NCBI RefSeq assembly: GCF_003688855.1
Contig: NZ_REFW01000001.1
Coordinates: 930,001 to 994,000 of the forward strand
Reading direction: 5' to 3'
From: Tessaracoccus antarcticus
Lineage (GTDB): Bacteria > Actinomycetota > Actinomycetes > Propionibacteriales > Propionibacteriaceae
Length of the DNA stretch: 64,000 bases
Program-made: the position numbers and the translations under genes
Shown here: piece after piece, positions 18,105-25,702 of the stretch
Position numbering within the stretch: the first letter of the stretch is position 1
How the letters are laid out: every line of letters begins with the position of its first letter
Notes under the pieces: generated by a model
Databases searched by the model: none
What the model was told of the DNA's origin: nothing
Seen by the model: the letters and a program-made list of their open reading frames with translations, nothing else

Positions 18105-18722
18105 TCAGTGGACGAGACGAGAGGCCACCACCGGCAGTCCTGGACCGCCCAACTCCCCGTTGGCATGCACCCGTCCGGTGATCGCCATCAGGATGGCCTC
18201 CGCGGGTCCCGTAACCTCCGGTCCCGAGCCGTGACTCCAGTCCAGGTCGGTCGGCGCAAGGCGTACACCTCGGGCCAGGCGTCGTCCCGGCAGCTCAGGG
18301 CTGCGCACGGCGTCCTTCAGCACGCACAGCAGTCGATCAGTCGGAATCCGGCGTGGCTCACCCAGCGGCCGGCGGATGTCTTGGTGGTGGATGGTGGCAT
18401 CGAGTAGTGCGAGCCTGCCCCCAAAGGTTGTGGCCAGCCCCTGTGGCCTCAGATGAGCCCGCAGCATGGTGAGGAGTTGCTCGGTACTCAGTGATGCGAG
18501 TTCGTCAACGCCCACCTGATTGATGTGAACGAACCGGCTGCGGATGGCACGTCGGAGCATGCCAAACAGGCTGACGTTGTCGAAGCTCATGACATGGGCG
18601 ACCACGTCCCGCACGCGCCAGCCCTCACACAGCGACGGTGCCTCCCACTGCCCGGGCGTCAGAGTCGCCAGAAAATTGGCCAGGTCGAGGCGCTCGGCTG
18701 TGGCCATCTCGAGAGCGTTCAC
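18105..18722 (-). CDS. DinB-fold maleylpyruvate isomerase family protein
   Basis: 205 aa. It begins with the signature of the mycothiol-dependent maleylpyruvate isomerase/DinB family: LATLTPGQWEAPSLCEGW, then VRDVVAHV, where the last histidine is the first metal ligand. A later HHQDIRRPLG segment provides further ligands. These four-helix-bundle proteins are common in actinobacteria and typically use mycothiol as cofactor; the individual reactions are mostly unknown. No aromatic-degradation genes lie nearby, so true maleylpyruvate isomerisation is unlikely to be its role here. Confidence 0.82.
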   Translation of the reverse strand: MNALEMATAERLDLANFLATLTPGQWEAPSLCEGWRVRDVVAHVMSFDNVSLFGMLRRAIRSRFVHINQVGVDELASLSTEQLLTMLRAHLRPQGLATTFGGRLALLDATIHHQDIRRPLGEPRRIPTDRLLCVLKDAVRSPELPGRRLARGVRLAPTDLDWSHGSGPEVTGPAEAILMAITGRVHANGELGGPGLPVVASRLVH

Positions 18723-18790
18723 TGCACCACTTCCTCACTGCCCATTCTCGATGGAAGAGAGCCTGCCGTTAGCGGCCCGGTGATGAGAAA

Positions 18791-18796
18791 ATTATA
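18791..18796 (-). promoter_or_regulatory. Consensus -10 hexamer upstream of the DinB-family gene
   Basis: Read on the minus strand the hexamer is TATAAT, about 70 bases upstream of the ATG at 18722, inside an AT-rich patch that stands out from the surroundings. A matching -35 box is not clear. Confidence 0.45.
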
Positions 18797-18885
18797 CGTT
18801 CGCAAGCCCGCGATCAGGACTTCGCGTGGGGTCGTGGTTCCTGCTCGACGCACATCGTGGAACCATTCGACGGCGGCGTGAGCGT

Positions 18886-18925
18886 CTGCCTGCCTGCCTG
18901 CCTGCCTGCCTGTCTGCCTGCCTGC
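18886..18925. repeat. Tetranucleotide microsatellite (CTGC)10
   Basis: Ten consecutive CTGC units, the seventh altered to CTGT, occupy 40 bp. They lie 12 bp beyond the sufE stop codon and upstream of the DinB-family gene on the same strand. Such tracts are prone to slipped-strand length change. Here the tract is non-coding, so a change would alter spacing, not a reading frame. Confidence 0.95.
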
Positions 18926-18937
18926 CGGCCGTGGCGC

Positions 18938-19402
18938 TCAGCCGGCCATCTTCTCCTGCACCTGACGCTTGATCCGGAAGAGCATGGCAGCCATGCCGCG
19001 GAGCCGCAGCATCGAGACGGCCTCACCCAGACCGAGGTGGTCCGTGAAGTCCATCGGTACTGCGAGCACCTCGGCGGCGCTGAGCCCGTCCAACCCTTCG
19101 TGCAGGATGCCGGCGAAACCACGTGTCGTCGGCGCCTCCGGGGGAGCGGAGAAGTACAGGTGCACGACGGCGTCCCCGTCGTCGCCCTCGACCTCGACGT
19201 GGAGGAAGATCGGCGACTGGCATTCCGGTACCGGCTCGAGAAGTTCGGGATGCTCGGCGTAGCGCTGGGGCAGTGGAGGCAACCCGTCGCTGAACTCCAG
19301 CAGCAGCTGCAAGCGGTCGGGGATTTCGAGGTCGTTGAAGTCCTCGACCACCTGGGCCAGCGCCGGGGGCAGTGACCGACCGTTCGGCTGCTGCTCGCTC
19401 AC
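18938..19402 (-). CDS. sufE: SufE-like cysteine desulfurase sulfur acceptor
   Basis: 154 aa from GTG 19402, which overlaps the stop of the sulfurtransferase gene (GTGA); a longer upstream frame would run into that gene. SufE family features are present: the [13 protein letters not shown] segment, the sulfur-accepting cysteine in [10 protein letters not shown], and the C-terminal [18 protein letters not shown] helix. SufE proteins take persulfide sulfur from a cysteine desulfurase for Fe-S cluster assembly. Pairing with a thiosulfate sulfurtransferase is known in mycobacteria and suggests transfer of rhodanese-bound sulfur instead of, or in addition to, SufS sulfur. Confidence 0.88.
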   Translation of the reverse strand: MSEQQPNGRSLPPALAQVVEDFNDLEIPDRLQLLLEFSDGLPPLPQRYAEHPELLEPVPECQSPIFLHVEVEGDDGDAVVHLYFSAPPEAPTTRGFAGILHEGLDGLSAAEVLAVPMDFTDHLGLGEAVSMLRLRGMAAMLFRIKRQVQEKMAG

Positions 19403-20295
19403 CGCGCGACCTCCCCGGGCTCCGCGCCCTTGACGATGGGGACCCGCACCAGGTTTCCCCACTCCGTCCAGGAACCGTCGTAGTTGCGCACGTCCTCGAA
19501 GCCCAGCAAGTGTTTGAGGGCGAACCAGCTGTGGGCGGAGCGTTCCCCGATGCGGCAGTACGCCACGACCGGCTCGCTCGGATCAAGTCCCTGCTCGGTG
19601 AGGTAGATCTGCTCGAGCTCGGCGCGCGAGCGGAACGTGCCGTCGTCGTTCGCGGCCTTCGCCCAGGGCACCGACACCGCACCGGGGATGTGCCCGCCGC
19701 GCAGCGCACCCTCCTGTGGGTAGTCGGGCATGTGCGTGCGCTCTCCCGTGTACTCAGGTTCCGAGCGCACGTCGACGAGTTGTCCGCCGAGGAAGTCGAG
19801 CACCGCCGGTAGGTACGCTCGCTCGACTGAGTCATCGCGGTCGACGACGGGGTAGTCAGTGGGCTCCCGGCTCTCCACGGCGCGTGTCATGGCCCTGCCC
19901 TCGGCCTGCCAGAGTGCGCGTCCGCCGTCGAGCAGCCGCACGTCCTCGTGGCCGAAGAGAGTGAACACCCACATCGCGTAGGCGGCCCACCAGTTCGACT
20001 TGTCCCCATAGACGACGATCGTGGTGTCCCGCGTGATGCCCTTGGCGCTCATGAGCCGGGCAAAGGCCTCACCGTCGATGTAGTCGCGGGTGACGGGGTC
20101 ATTGAGGTCGAGATGCCAGTCGATCTTCACGGCGCTCGGGATGTGGCCCACCTCGTAGAGCAGCACGTCCTCGTCGGACTCCACAACGACGAGGTCCTCG
20201 CTGCCCAGGTGGCGCTCCAACCACTTCGTGCCCACTATGCGTTGCGGGTGGGCGTAGTCGGCAAAGCGCGCGTCGTCATCGAAAGGCATGGTCAT
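19399..20295 (-). CDS. Thiosulfate/3-mercaptopyruvate sulfurtransferase (two-domain rhodanese)
   Basis: 298 aa from the ATG at 20295, preceded by GGAGGTTGCC; another in-frame ATG follows two codons later. Two rhodanese domains are visible. The N-terminal one (about residues 20-140) lacks a catalytic cysteine. The C-terminal one carries it at Cys247 in YCRIGERS, the loop type of CysA/SseA-like thiosulfate sulfurtransferases. The enzyme moves sulfane sulfur from thiosulfate to a thiol acceptor such as cyanide or a protein cysteine. It is translationally coupled to sufE, which is the likely acceptor (inference). Confidence 0.9.
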   Translation of the reverse strand: MTMPFDDDARFADYAHPQRIVGTKWLERHLGSEDLVVVESDEDVLLYEVGHIPSAVKIDWHLDLNDPVTRDYIDGEAFARLMSAKGITRDTTIVVYGDKSNWWAAYAMWVFTLFGHEDVRLLDGGRALWQAEGRAMTRAVESREPTDYPVVDRDDSVERAYLPAVLDFLGGQLVDVRSEPEYTGERTHMPDYPQEGALRGGHIPGAVSVPWAKAANDDGTFRSRAELEQIYLTEQGLDPSEPVVAYCRIGERSAHSWFALKHLLGFEDVRNYDGSWTEWGNLVRVPIVKGAEPGEVAR

Positions 20296-20848
20296 GGGGC
20301 AACCTCCAGGTCCGAGAATCTGCTGATCATCCTCGCACCTTTCGCAACCGTCCCTTGATTGGCGATGGATCCGTCCCACGTCGCGACCCGGCACAGGACG
20401 TCTGGCTCCACTCCTCTGCTGACTCCGACTGTGCTGAGGTACGAGGATGTGCATGAGCGTCGAGACCACCGTTGACCGATCCAGACTGTTTTCTGGCGTT
20501 GTCGCTCTGCCGCACCTGCTGCTCGGTCTCAGTAGTCGCCGAGGCGCCGTTCGGCTGTGAGGTTCTCCTGAGCCCAGGCCTCCAGTTCCTGTAGCGCAGG
20601 CGTGAGCGCCTGGCTGCGTTTCGTGAGCGTGTGGAGCACCGACAGAGGGGGGCCTCCCACGCATCCACGAGGACGACGCTCTCTCCTGGGCGTGAATCGC
20701 GGCGCGGGGGAGTCTTCGCTACGTCTGATTCTTGTCGATGCGCCGGCTCCCTCGTCGCGTGGTTGGGCAGATGCCGGACTTGTTCCGCCGTCACATGATG
20801 CGGAGGTCGGGGCCTGAATGAAGATCTGGTGAAGACGCGCTCTGAGCC
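20296..20848. other. Long region without an intact gene
   Basis: About 550 bp between the sulfurtransferase start and the promoter of the copper operon. Apart from the regulator fragment described separately, no frame looks like protein and no hairpin terminator is evident. The 5' end must contain the sulfurtransferase promoter. Confidence 0.5.
20529..20642 (-). pseudogene. Remnant of an HxlR-family regulator (C-terminal fragment)
   Basis: The minus strand here reads [20 protein letters not shown] followed by AWAQENL and ends at a TGA. This matches the winged-helix C-terminus of HxlR-type transcriptional regulators (LTxxGxxLxPxLxxLxxWA). No N-terminal DNA-binding helix or start codon precedes it, and further upstream the frame loses protein character. 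It is therefore best read as the tail of a deleted regulator gene. About 35 codons remain. Confidence 0.5.
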
Positions 20849-20877
20849 TTGTCCCGAGGTGAGGAGAGGCCTACTGT
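20849..20877 (+). promoter_or_regulatory. Candidate promoter of the SHOCT/multicopper oxidase operon
   Basis: TTGTCC (20849-20854) and TACTGT (20872-20877) are separated by 17 bp and resemble a sigma-70-type promoter. It lies directly upstream of the CsoR-like palindrome. Confidence 0.5.
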
Positions 20878-20887
20878 CGATGGCATG

Positions 20888-20905
20888 GATACCCGCCGGG
20901 GTATC
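20888..20905. promoter_or_regulatory. CsoR-like copper operator
   Basis: GATACCC-GCCG-GGGTATC is a perfect 7-bp inverted repeat with a 4-bp centre. It has the ATACCC/GGGTAT core typical of operators bound by the copper repressor CsoR. It lies just downstream of a good -35/-10 pair and about 18 bp before the first gene of the multicopper oxidase operon, where a bound repressor would block transcription. Confidence 0.65.
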
Positions 20906-20922
20906 AAGGTCGGGAGGGGCAG

Positions 20923-21180
20923 ATGATGGGCGGCTGGAATGGGATGGGGGGCGGGATGGGGTGGAGCTGGTTGTTCCTGGCCGTCCTGGTTGCGGGAGTG
21001 GTGCTTCTTGTGGTGCTGCTCGTGATGATGCTGGTGCGCGGCTCGAGAGCTGGGAGGTCGGATTCCCGACCGATGGGGCGGAGCCGGGCCCGCGAGATCC
21101 TTGACGAGCGGTACGCCCGAGGTGAGATCGATACTGCCGAGTACCAGGACCGTCTCCAACAGCTGGGCGAGCACGGATGA
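20923..21180 (+). CDS. SHOCT-domain small membrane protein
   Basis: 85 aa from ATG 20923 with GGGAGGGG upstream. A glycine/methionine-rich start (MMGGWNGMGGGMGWSW) leads into one transmembrane helix (about residues 17-40). A basic linker follows, then a C-terminal SHOCT motif (ILDERYARGEIDTAEYQDRL). The methionine-rich leader could bind Cu(I). SHOCT domains are oligomerisation modules often seen beside metal-handling genes. Its stop overlaps the start of the multicopper oxidase gene (ATGA), so both are made together and controlled by the upstream CsoR-like site. Confidence 0.8.
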   Translation: MMGGWNGMGGGMGWSWLFLAVLVAGVVLLVVLLVMMLVRGSRAGRSDSRPMGRSRAREILDERYARGEIDTAEYQDRLQQLGEHG

Positions 21181-22646
21181 GGGACGGAATCAATCGTCGT
21201 CAGACGCTCCAGATGGGTGCCGTCGGGGCTGCCGGGATTCTGGTCGGTGGCGTGGGACTGTCCCAGACCGGTCTGCCCTGGACGGCGGGATCCTTGGGGA
21301 GCACCCCGAATTCAGGACGGGAGTTGGTGCAGCCGGCAGAGTTGCGCAGCCGGGATGGCGTATTGCGTACCGAGCTCGTCGCCTCGCGGACGGAGGTGGA
21401 CATCGCCGGAGTCGCGGGGCGCATGCTGACCTACAACGGATCCGTTCCCGGGCCGACGTGGATTCTCCGGCCGGGTGACCGGCTCGAGGTGCGGCTGGTG
21501 AACAACCTGGATGAGCCCACCAATGTGCACACGCACGGCCTCGCCGTGTCGCCGGAGGGCAACGGGGACAACCCGTTCCTGAGCATCGGTCCCGGCGAGA
21601 ACTTTGACTTTCGTTTCGACGTGCCGGCGGATCACCCCACCGGCGTGTTCTGGTACCACCCGCACCATCACGGCTCGGTGCCCGACCAGGTCTTCGGCGG
21701 CCTCTACGGCACCATCCTCGTCCAGGACGAACACGAGGCGCCCTCTCCCCGTGACAGGGTCCTCGTCATCTCGGACGTCACGCTCAGTAGTGATGGAGCC
21801 GTCGCTCAGGTCTCCCATGCACAGACCATGAACGGACGGGAGGGCGAGCTCCTGCTGGTGAACGGCCAGTCCCAGCCCCTGCTGTCGGCACGGCCGGGCG
21901 AGCTCGAACGGTGGCGAGTGGTCAACGCCTGCACCTCCCGCTACCTGCGCCTCGCAGCGCCGGGTCAGGACATCTGGCTGGTGGGCATGGATTCCGGCCA
22001 CGAGAGGACTCCTCGACCCGTTGACGACGTGCTGCTCGCGCCGGGGAACCGGGCCGACCTGCTGGTGAGGATGCGGCGCGGGACAGGTGAACTGGCCACC
22101 CTTGGATACGACCGTGGGCGCGGGATGATGGGGATGGTGGGCAGCGGAGATCTTTCCGGTCCCGCCACCCTGGCCACGCTCGTTGTGGACGGTGACGACC
22201 TGCCCATCGATGGACGGGTGAGTGCACAACGGATACCGGACCGGGACCTGCGCGATCGTGGCCCGGACAATCGCCGCGACATCACCATGACCATGGGCAT
22301 GCAAGGGATGGGCGCAGGGATGGTATTCGGCTTCGACGACCGGCCCTTCGACGGTGAACGCACCGACCAGAGCGTGACCACCGGCACGGTGGAGGAGTGG
22401 ACGATCCGCAATCCCACGACCATGGACCACCCCTTCCACCTGCACGTCTGGCCGATGCAGGTCGTCGAGGAACATGGAAGGAGTGTCGACGAACCTATGT
22501 GGCGTGACGTCGTCAACGTGACGGCAGGTGGATCCATCAAGGTGCTCGTGGACTTCGCCCGCCACCCGGGCCGCAGCGTCTACCACTGCCACATCCTCGA
22601 CCATGAGGACGCCGGCATGATGGCCGTCGTGGCGTCAGGTGGGTGA
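21177..22646 (+). CDS. Multicopper oxidase (CueO/laccase-like)
   Basis: 489 aa. The N-terminus has a Tat signal (INRRQTLQMG followed by a hydrophobic core), consistent with export after copper loading. Three cupredoxin domains carry all copper-ligand motifs: HTHG, WYHPHHHG, HPFHLHVW and YHCHILDHEDAGMM. The last supplies the type-1 Cys-His-Met site. A methionine-rich insert (MTMGMQGMGAGM) in the third domain recalls CueO's substrate-binding Met segment. It likely oxidises Cu(I) to the less toxic Cu(II) outside the membrane. It follows the SHOCT gene with overlapping codons. Confidence 0.93.
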   Translation: MRDGINRRQTLQMGAVGAAGILVGGVGLSQTGLPWTAGSLGSTPNSGRELVQPAELRSRDGVLRTELVASRTEVDIAGVAGRMLTYNGSVPGPTWILRPGDRLEVRLVNNLDEPTNVHTHGLAVSPEGNGDNPFLSIGPGENFDFRFDVPADHPTGVFWYHPHHHGSVPDQVFGGLYGTILVQDEHEAPSPRDRVLVISDVTLSSDGAVAQVSHAQTMNGREGELLLVNGQSQPLLSARPGELERWRVVNACTSRYLRLAAPGQDIWLVGMDSGHERTPRPVDDVLLAPGNRADLLVRMRRGTGELATLGYDRGRGMMGMVGSGDLSGPATLATLVVDGDDLPIDGRVSAQRIPDRDLRDRGPDNRRDITMTMGMQGMGAGMVFGFDDRPFDGERTDQSVTTGTVEEWTIRNPTTMDHPFHLHVWPMQVVEEHGRSVDEPMWRDVVNVTAGGSIKVLVDFARHPGRSVYHCHILDHEDAGMMAVVASGG

Positions 22647-22651
22647 TGGGG

Positions 22652-23179
22652 CTAGCTGGAGGTGGTCAAGGTGCGGGTCTTGCGTACTCGGTATTCGTGG
22701 AGTGTGAGCCAGACGATGAAGATGTCGAAGGCGGTCAGTAGTGCCATCCCGGTGGTGAAGCCCATCACCAGTTGGTAGCTCTGGTAGGCGATGAAGACCA
22801 GTACGAATGCAATCATCCAGGGATAGGCCCACAGCTTGTCCTTGAGTACCGCCCAAACCAGCACGATTTTCACGAGCCCATGGAGGAGCAGGTACACGGC
22901 CCCGAACAGGGATGACGACACGCTCATGGTGCTCGTGTAATGCCGCAGGGCATTGGCAATGAGGTCGTTGGGGTCCCCCGAGAGTTCGTGCTGTGTCAGG
23001 AACCGGGTCAGCGAGTTGAGCCGGGCTGGCGAGACCACCAACAGCAGGACCCCGCCCATGAGTTCCAGGACCCCGTCCAGGCCCTTGAGGAGGAGGCTGA
23101 TCCGAAACGTGCGGTCGAGCAGTGTTGGTGCGGCCTCCACGCCGTTGGCCGGGCTGCTTGCTGGTTGACTCACACCCAC
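22652..23179 (-). CDS. DUF2127 integral membrane protein
   Basis: 175 aa, with GTG starts at 23179 or 23173 behind GAGGAG. Four hydrophobic helices and the segment LFRISLLLKGLDGVLELMGG-like opening (FRISLLLKGLDGVLELMGG) followed by YLLLHGLVKIVLVWAVLK fit the DUF2127 family of small membrane proteins. Function is unknown. It converges with the multicopper oxidase, with only five bases between stops, and is divergent from the MFS/ArsR operon. Confidence 0.78.
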   Translation of the reverse strand: MGVSQPASSPANGVEAAPTLLDRTFRISLLLKGLDGVLELMGGVLLLVVSPARLNSLTRFLTQHELSGDPNDLIANALRHYTSTMSVSSSLFGAVYLLLHGLVKIVLVWAVLKDKLWAYPWMIAFVLVFIAYQSYQLVMGFTTGMALLTAFDIFIVWLTLHEYRVRKTRTLTTSS

Positions 23180-23333
23180 TCCTCAAAGTAACAGTGCCCA
23201 TGGATCACGAAAGGGACGGGGATGCCTTCGTCCGTCGCGGCAGTGGTCCTGCGACAGCATCTCGAGTCCTGATTGCTGGATCGACCGATGTGGACCGGGG
23301 TGCCCCCAACTGCTCGGCTCTTCAGTCCTTGAA

Positions 23334-23349
23334 TGCGCAGTTGCGCAGT
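23334..23349. promoter_or_regulatory. Tandem TGCGCAGT direct repeat, candidate ArsR-family site
   Basis: Two abutting TGCGCAGT units are followed by TATGCAGG and an AT-rich TATATA, ending about 15 bp before the MFS start. The position suits an operator of the metal-sensing ArsR protein encoded in this operon. The half-sites are direct repeats, not the usual inverted 12-2-12 arrangement, so the assignment is tentative. Confidence 0.35.
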
Positions 23350-23376
23350 TATGCAGGTATATAGAAGTCTAGAGGC

Positions 23377-24615
23377 ATGCTTCGCGTCTTGAGCAACCCC
23401 GTTTATCGTCGGCTGTTCCTTGCCCAGATTGTTGCTCTGACGGGGACGGGTCTGGCGACGGTGGCGTTGGGGCTGTTGGTCTACCAACTGGACCCGGGGA
23501 ACGCGGGTGGTGTTCTGGGGACGGCGCTGGCCGTCAAGATGGTGGCCTACGTCTTTGTTGCTCCGTTGGCTGCGGCGGCTTTGGCCCGGTTGCCGCGTCG
23601 GGCGGTCATGGTGGGTGCCGACCTGGTGCGGTTGTTGGTGGCAGTGTCGTTGCCGTTCGTCGGGCAGGCGTGGCAGGTGTACGTGCTGATTTTCGTCCTG
23701 CAGGCGGCATCAGCGACGTTTACCCCGACGTTCCAGTCCGTGATCCCGGACATCCTGCCGGGGGAGGAGGACTACACATCAGCCCTGTCACTGTCCCGTC
23801 TTGCATACGATCTGGAGGCGGTCCTGTCCCCGATGCTGGCTGCTGTGCTGTTGCTGGTGGTGCCGTCGACGGCTTTGTTCTTCGGAACCGGGATCGGTTT
23901 CGCAGGCTCCGCGGTGCTGGTGGTGTCGACCGTGCTGCCGCGGCGCGACACGCCTTCGGATGGGGTGCCGGAGATGCCGTTCGGCCAGCGGGCCCGCAAC
24001 GGCATCGTGCTGTTCCTGAAGACCCCCGGGTTGCGCCCTGTCCTGGCGCTCAACCTGGCGGTGGCGGCGGCGGGGGCTTTCGTTCTTGTTCAGACCGTTG
24101 TGATTGCCCGCAGCACCTTTGATCAGGGAGATGCCATGGTGGCGCTGCTGCTGGCGGCCAACGGTGCAGGGTCGATGGGTGCAGCGATCGCGCTGCCGCG
24201 TGTGTTGCGCCGCTGGACAGAGCGGTCGGTGATGCTCGGTGGTGCGGTGCTCCTGACGTTGGCGACGGGGTTGATCCCCCTCGCCCTTTCCGCGCCGAGA
24301 CCCACCGTGGGCCTGACGGTGGTCGCCGGATTGTGGATCCTGGTGGGTATCGGCTGGGCGGCTGTCGAGACCCCTGTGGGTCGCCTGATTCGGCGCGGTG
24401 TCGCCTCCCGTGACCTGGCGGCTGCGTTCGCGGCCCAGTTCTCGCTCTCCCACGCGTGCTGGCTGGTCACCTACCCCGTCGCGGGGTGGCTGGGGGGGAT
24501 CAGCCTGACCGTCACAGCCCTCGCGCTGGCCGGTGTGGCGGGTTGCGCGACACTGCTGTCGGCGTGGTTGTGGCAGCGCACTCCGGTGAGTGAGCATGGC
24601 ATGGTGGGGTCATGA
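23377..24615 (+). CDS. MFS transporter, probable metal or drug efflux
   Basis: 412 aa with about 12 hydrophobic helices. It starts MLRVLSNPVYRRLFLAQIVALTG, the opening of the MFS_3/NreB-like efflux family, and carries the cytoplasmic loop basic patch LARLPRRAVMVGADLVR. Its stop overlaps the start of an ArsR/SmtB repressor whose predicted sensing site suits Zn(II)/Co(II). Export of a divalent metal is therefore more likely than drug efflux (inference). It is first in a four-gene operon of overlapping reading frames. Confidence 0.82.
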   Translation: MLRVLSNPVYRRLFLAQIVALTGTGLATVALGLLVYQLDPGNAGGVLGTALAVKMVAYVFVAPLAAAALARLPRRAVMVGADLVRLLVAVSLPFVGQAWQVYVLIFVLQAASATFTPTFQSVIPDILPGEEDYTSALSLSRLAYDLEAVLSPMLAAVLLLVVPSTALFFGTGIGFAGSAVLVVSTVLPRRDTPSDGVPEMPFGQRARNGIVLFLKTPGLRPVLALNLAVAAAGAFVLVQTVVIARSTFDQGDAMVALLLAANGAGSMGAAIALPRVLRRWTERSVMLGGAVLLTLATGLIPLALSAPRPTVGLTVVAGLWILVGIGWAAVETPVGRLIRRGVASRDLAAAFAAQFSLSHACWLVTYPVAGWLGGISLTVTALALAGVAGCATLLSAWLWQRTPVSEHGMVGS

Positions 24616-24956
24616 CATTCGTCGCCACCACGTTGCCCGGGATTCCGCGCGATGCTGACCTCGACGTCGCTGTTGATGTCCTGCGCCTGCTCGCGGAGCG
24701 GACACGGTTGGCGATTCTGGCCATGCTGGAGGGGACCGAGATGTCGGTGACTGACATCGCCGGAGCCCTCGGCCGGCCCGGTCCGGCCGTGTCCCAGCAC
24801 TTGGCGAAACTACGCTCGGGTGGCCTTGTGGTGTCGCGCCGTGATGGCACCACCATCTACTACGGCCAACCCGACGAACACGTCGCCGCGCTTGTCACCA
24901 ACGTCCTCCAGCACACCGAACACGTTGTGTACGACACACCGCCTCACCACTCATGA
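24612..24956 (+). CDS. ArsR/SmtB-family metal-sensing repressor
   Basis: 114 aa winged-helix protein. The recognition helix region is DIAGALGRPGPAVSQHLAKL. The cysteine box of arsenite/cadmium sensors (ELCVCDL) is absent; the equivalent reads EMSVTDI. The C-terminal alpha-5 helix DEHVAALVTNVLQHTEH has Asp, His, His, His at the same spacing (+2, +11, +3) as the zinc-sensing site of CzrA. A Zn(II)/Co(II)-type alpha-5 sensor is therefore predicted. ATGA overlaps join it to the MFS gene upstream and the response regulator downstream. Confidence 0.9.
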   Translation: MTFVATTLPGIPRDADLDVAVDVLRLLAERTRLAILAMLEGTEMSVTDIAGALGRPGPAVSQHLAKLRSGGLVVSRRDGTTIYYGQPDEHVAALVTNVLQHTEHVVYDTPPHHS

Positions 24957-25702
24957 GCGCGACGCGGGCAGCCTTGGGTTCGGCGGGGGCAATGCAGGAG
25001 CCTCACAAGAAGCCCACAGCTGTGCCTCGTGTCTTGGTCATCGAGGACGAACAGGTGTTGGCCGGGACGGTGGTCAACTATCTGGGTCGCGCCGGGTTCG
25101 ACGCACGGGCCGTCCACACCGGTCCTGACGGCGTGGATGCCGCCCTCGAGTGGCGTCCCGACGTGGTGGTTCTCGACCTGGGGCTGCCCGGCCTCGACGG
25201 TATGGAGGTCTGCCGACGGCTGCGGACCTTCTCCACCTGCTACGTCATCATGCTGACAGCGCGCGTGGAGGAGGAGGACACACTCGAGGGTCTGGCCGCC
25301 GGTGCCGACGACTACATGAGCAAGCCCTTCAGCGTCCGCGAGCTCGTGGCCCGGGTGGAGGCGCAACTGAGGCGTCCCCGCGCGCCGGGACTGGCTGCCG
25401 ATCGGGTCTTCGGTGACCTGGTCATCGACCCTGTGAGCCGTCAGGTCAGGGTGGGCCAGCTGCTCGTGGAACTGACGGCCACCGAGTTCGACCTGCTGGA
25501 TGCCCTGTCCTCGCAACCCCGGCTCGCCCACTCCAGGCGGCAGCTCATCGATGCCGTCTGGGGCAGCCATTGGGGAGGCGATGAGCACCTCGTCGACGTG
25601 CACATCGGCAACCTGCGCCGCAAGCTGGGGGACTCGGCCGCAGACCCGCTCTACGTCACCACCGTCCGCGGCCACGGCTACCGGATGGGGCAGGGCGCGT
25701 GA
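24953..25702 (+). CDS. OmpR/PhoB-family response regulator
   Basis: 249 aa from ATG 24953 overlapping the arsR stop; a later GTG at 25023 would remove a non-conserved 23-residue extension and is possible. The receiver domain has the acidic pair in IEDE, phospho-acceptor Asp75 in VLDLGLPGLDG and the lysine in MSKPF. A winged-helix effector domain occupies about residues 155-245 (LTATEFDLLDAL, VDVHIGNLRRKLG, VRGHGYRM). It is the partner of the histidine kinase encoded next, and likely activates copper/metal-resistance genes such as those downstream. Confidence 0.93.
   Translation: MSATRAALGSAGAMQEPHKKPTAVPRVLVIEDEQVLAGTVVNYLGRAGFDARAVHTGPDGVDAALEWRPDVVVLDLGLPGLDGMEVCRRLRTFSTCYVIMLTARVEEEDTLEGLAAGADDYMSKPFSVRELVARVEAQLRRPRAPGLAADRVFGDLVIDPVSRQVRVGQLLVELTATEFDLLDALSSQPRLAHSRRQLIDAVWGSHWGGDEHLVDVHIGNLRRKLGDSAADPLYVTTVRGHGYRMGQGA

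Noticed and set aside
18886..18925. A CRISPR-like repeat
   Set aside because: The units are only four bases and directly abut without spacers; it is a simple microsatellite.
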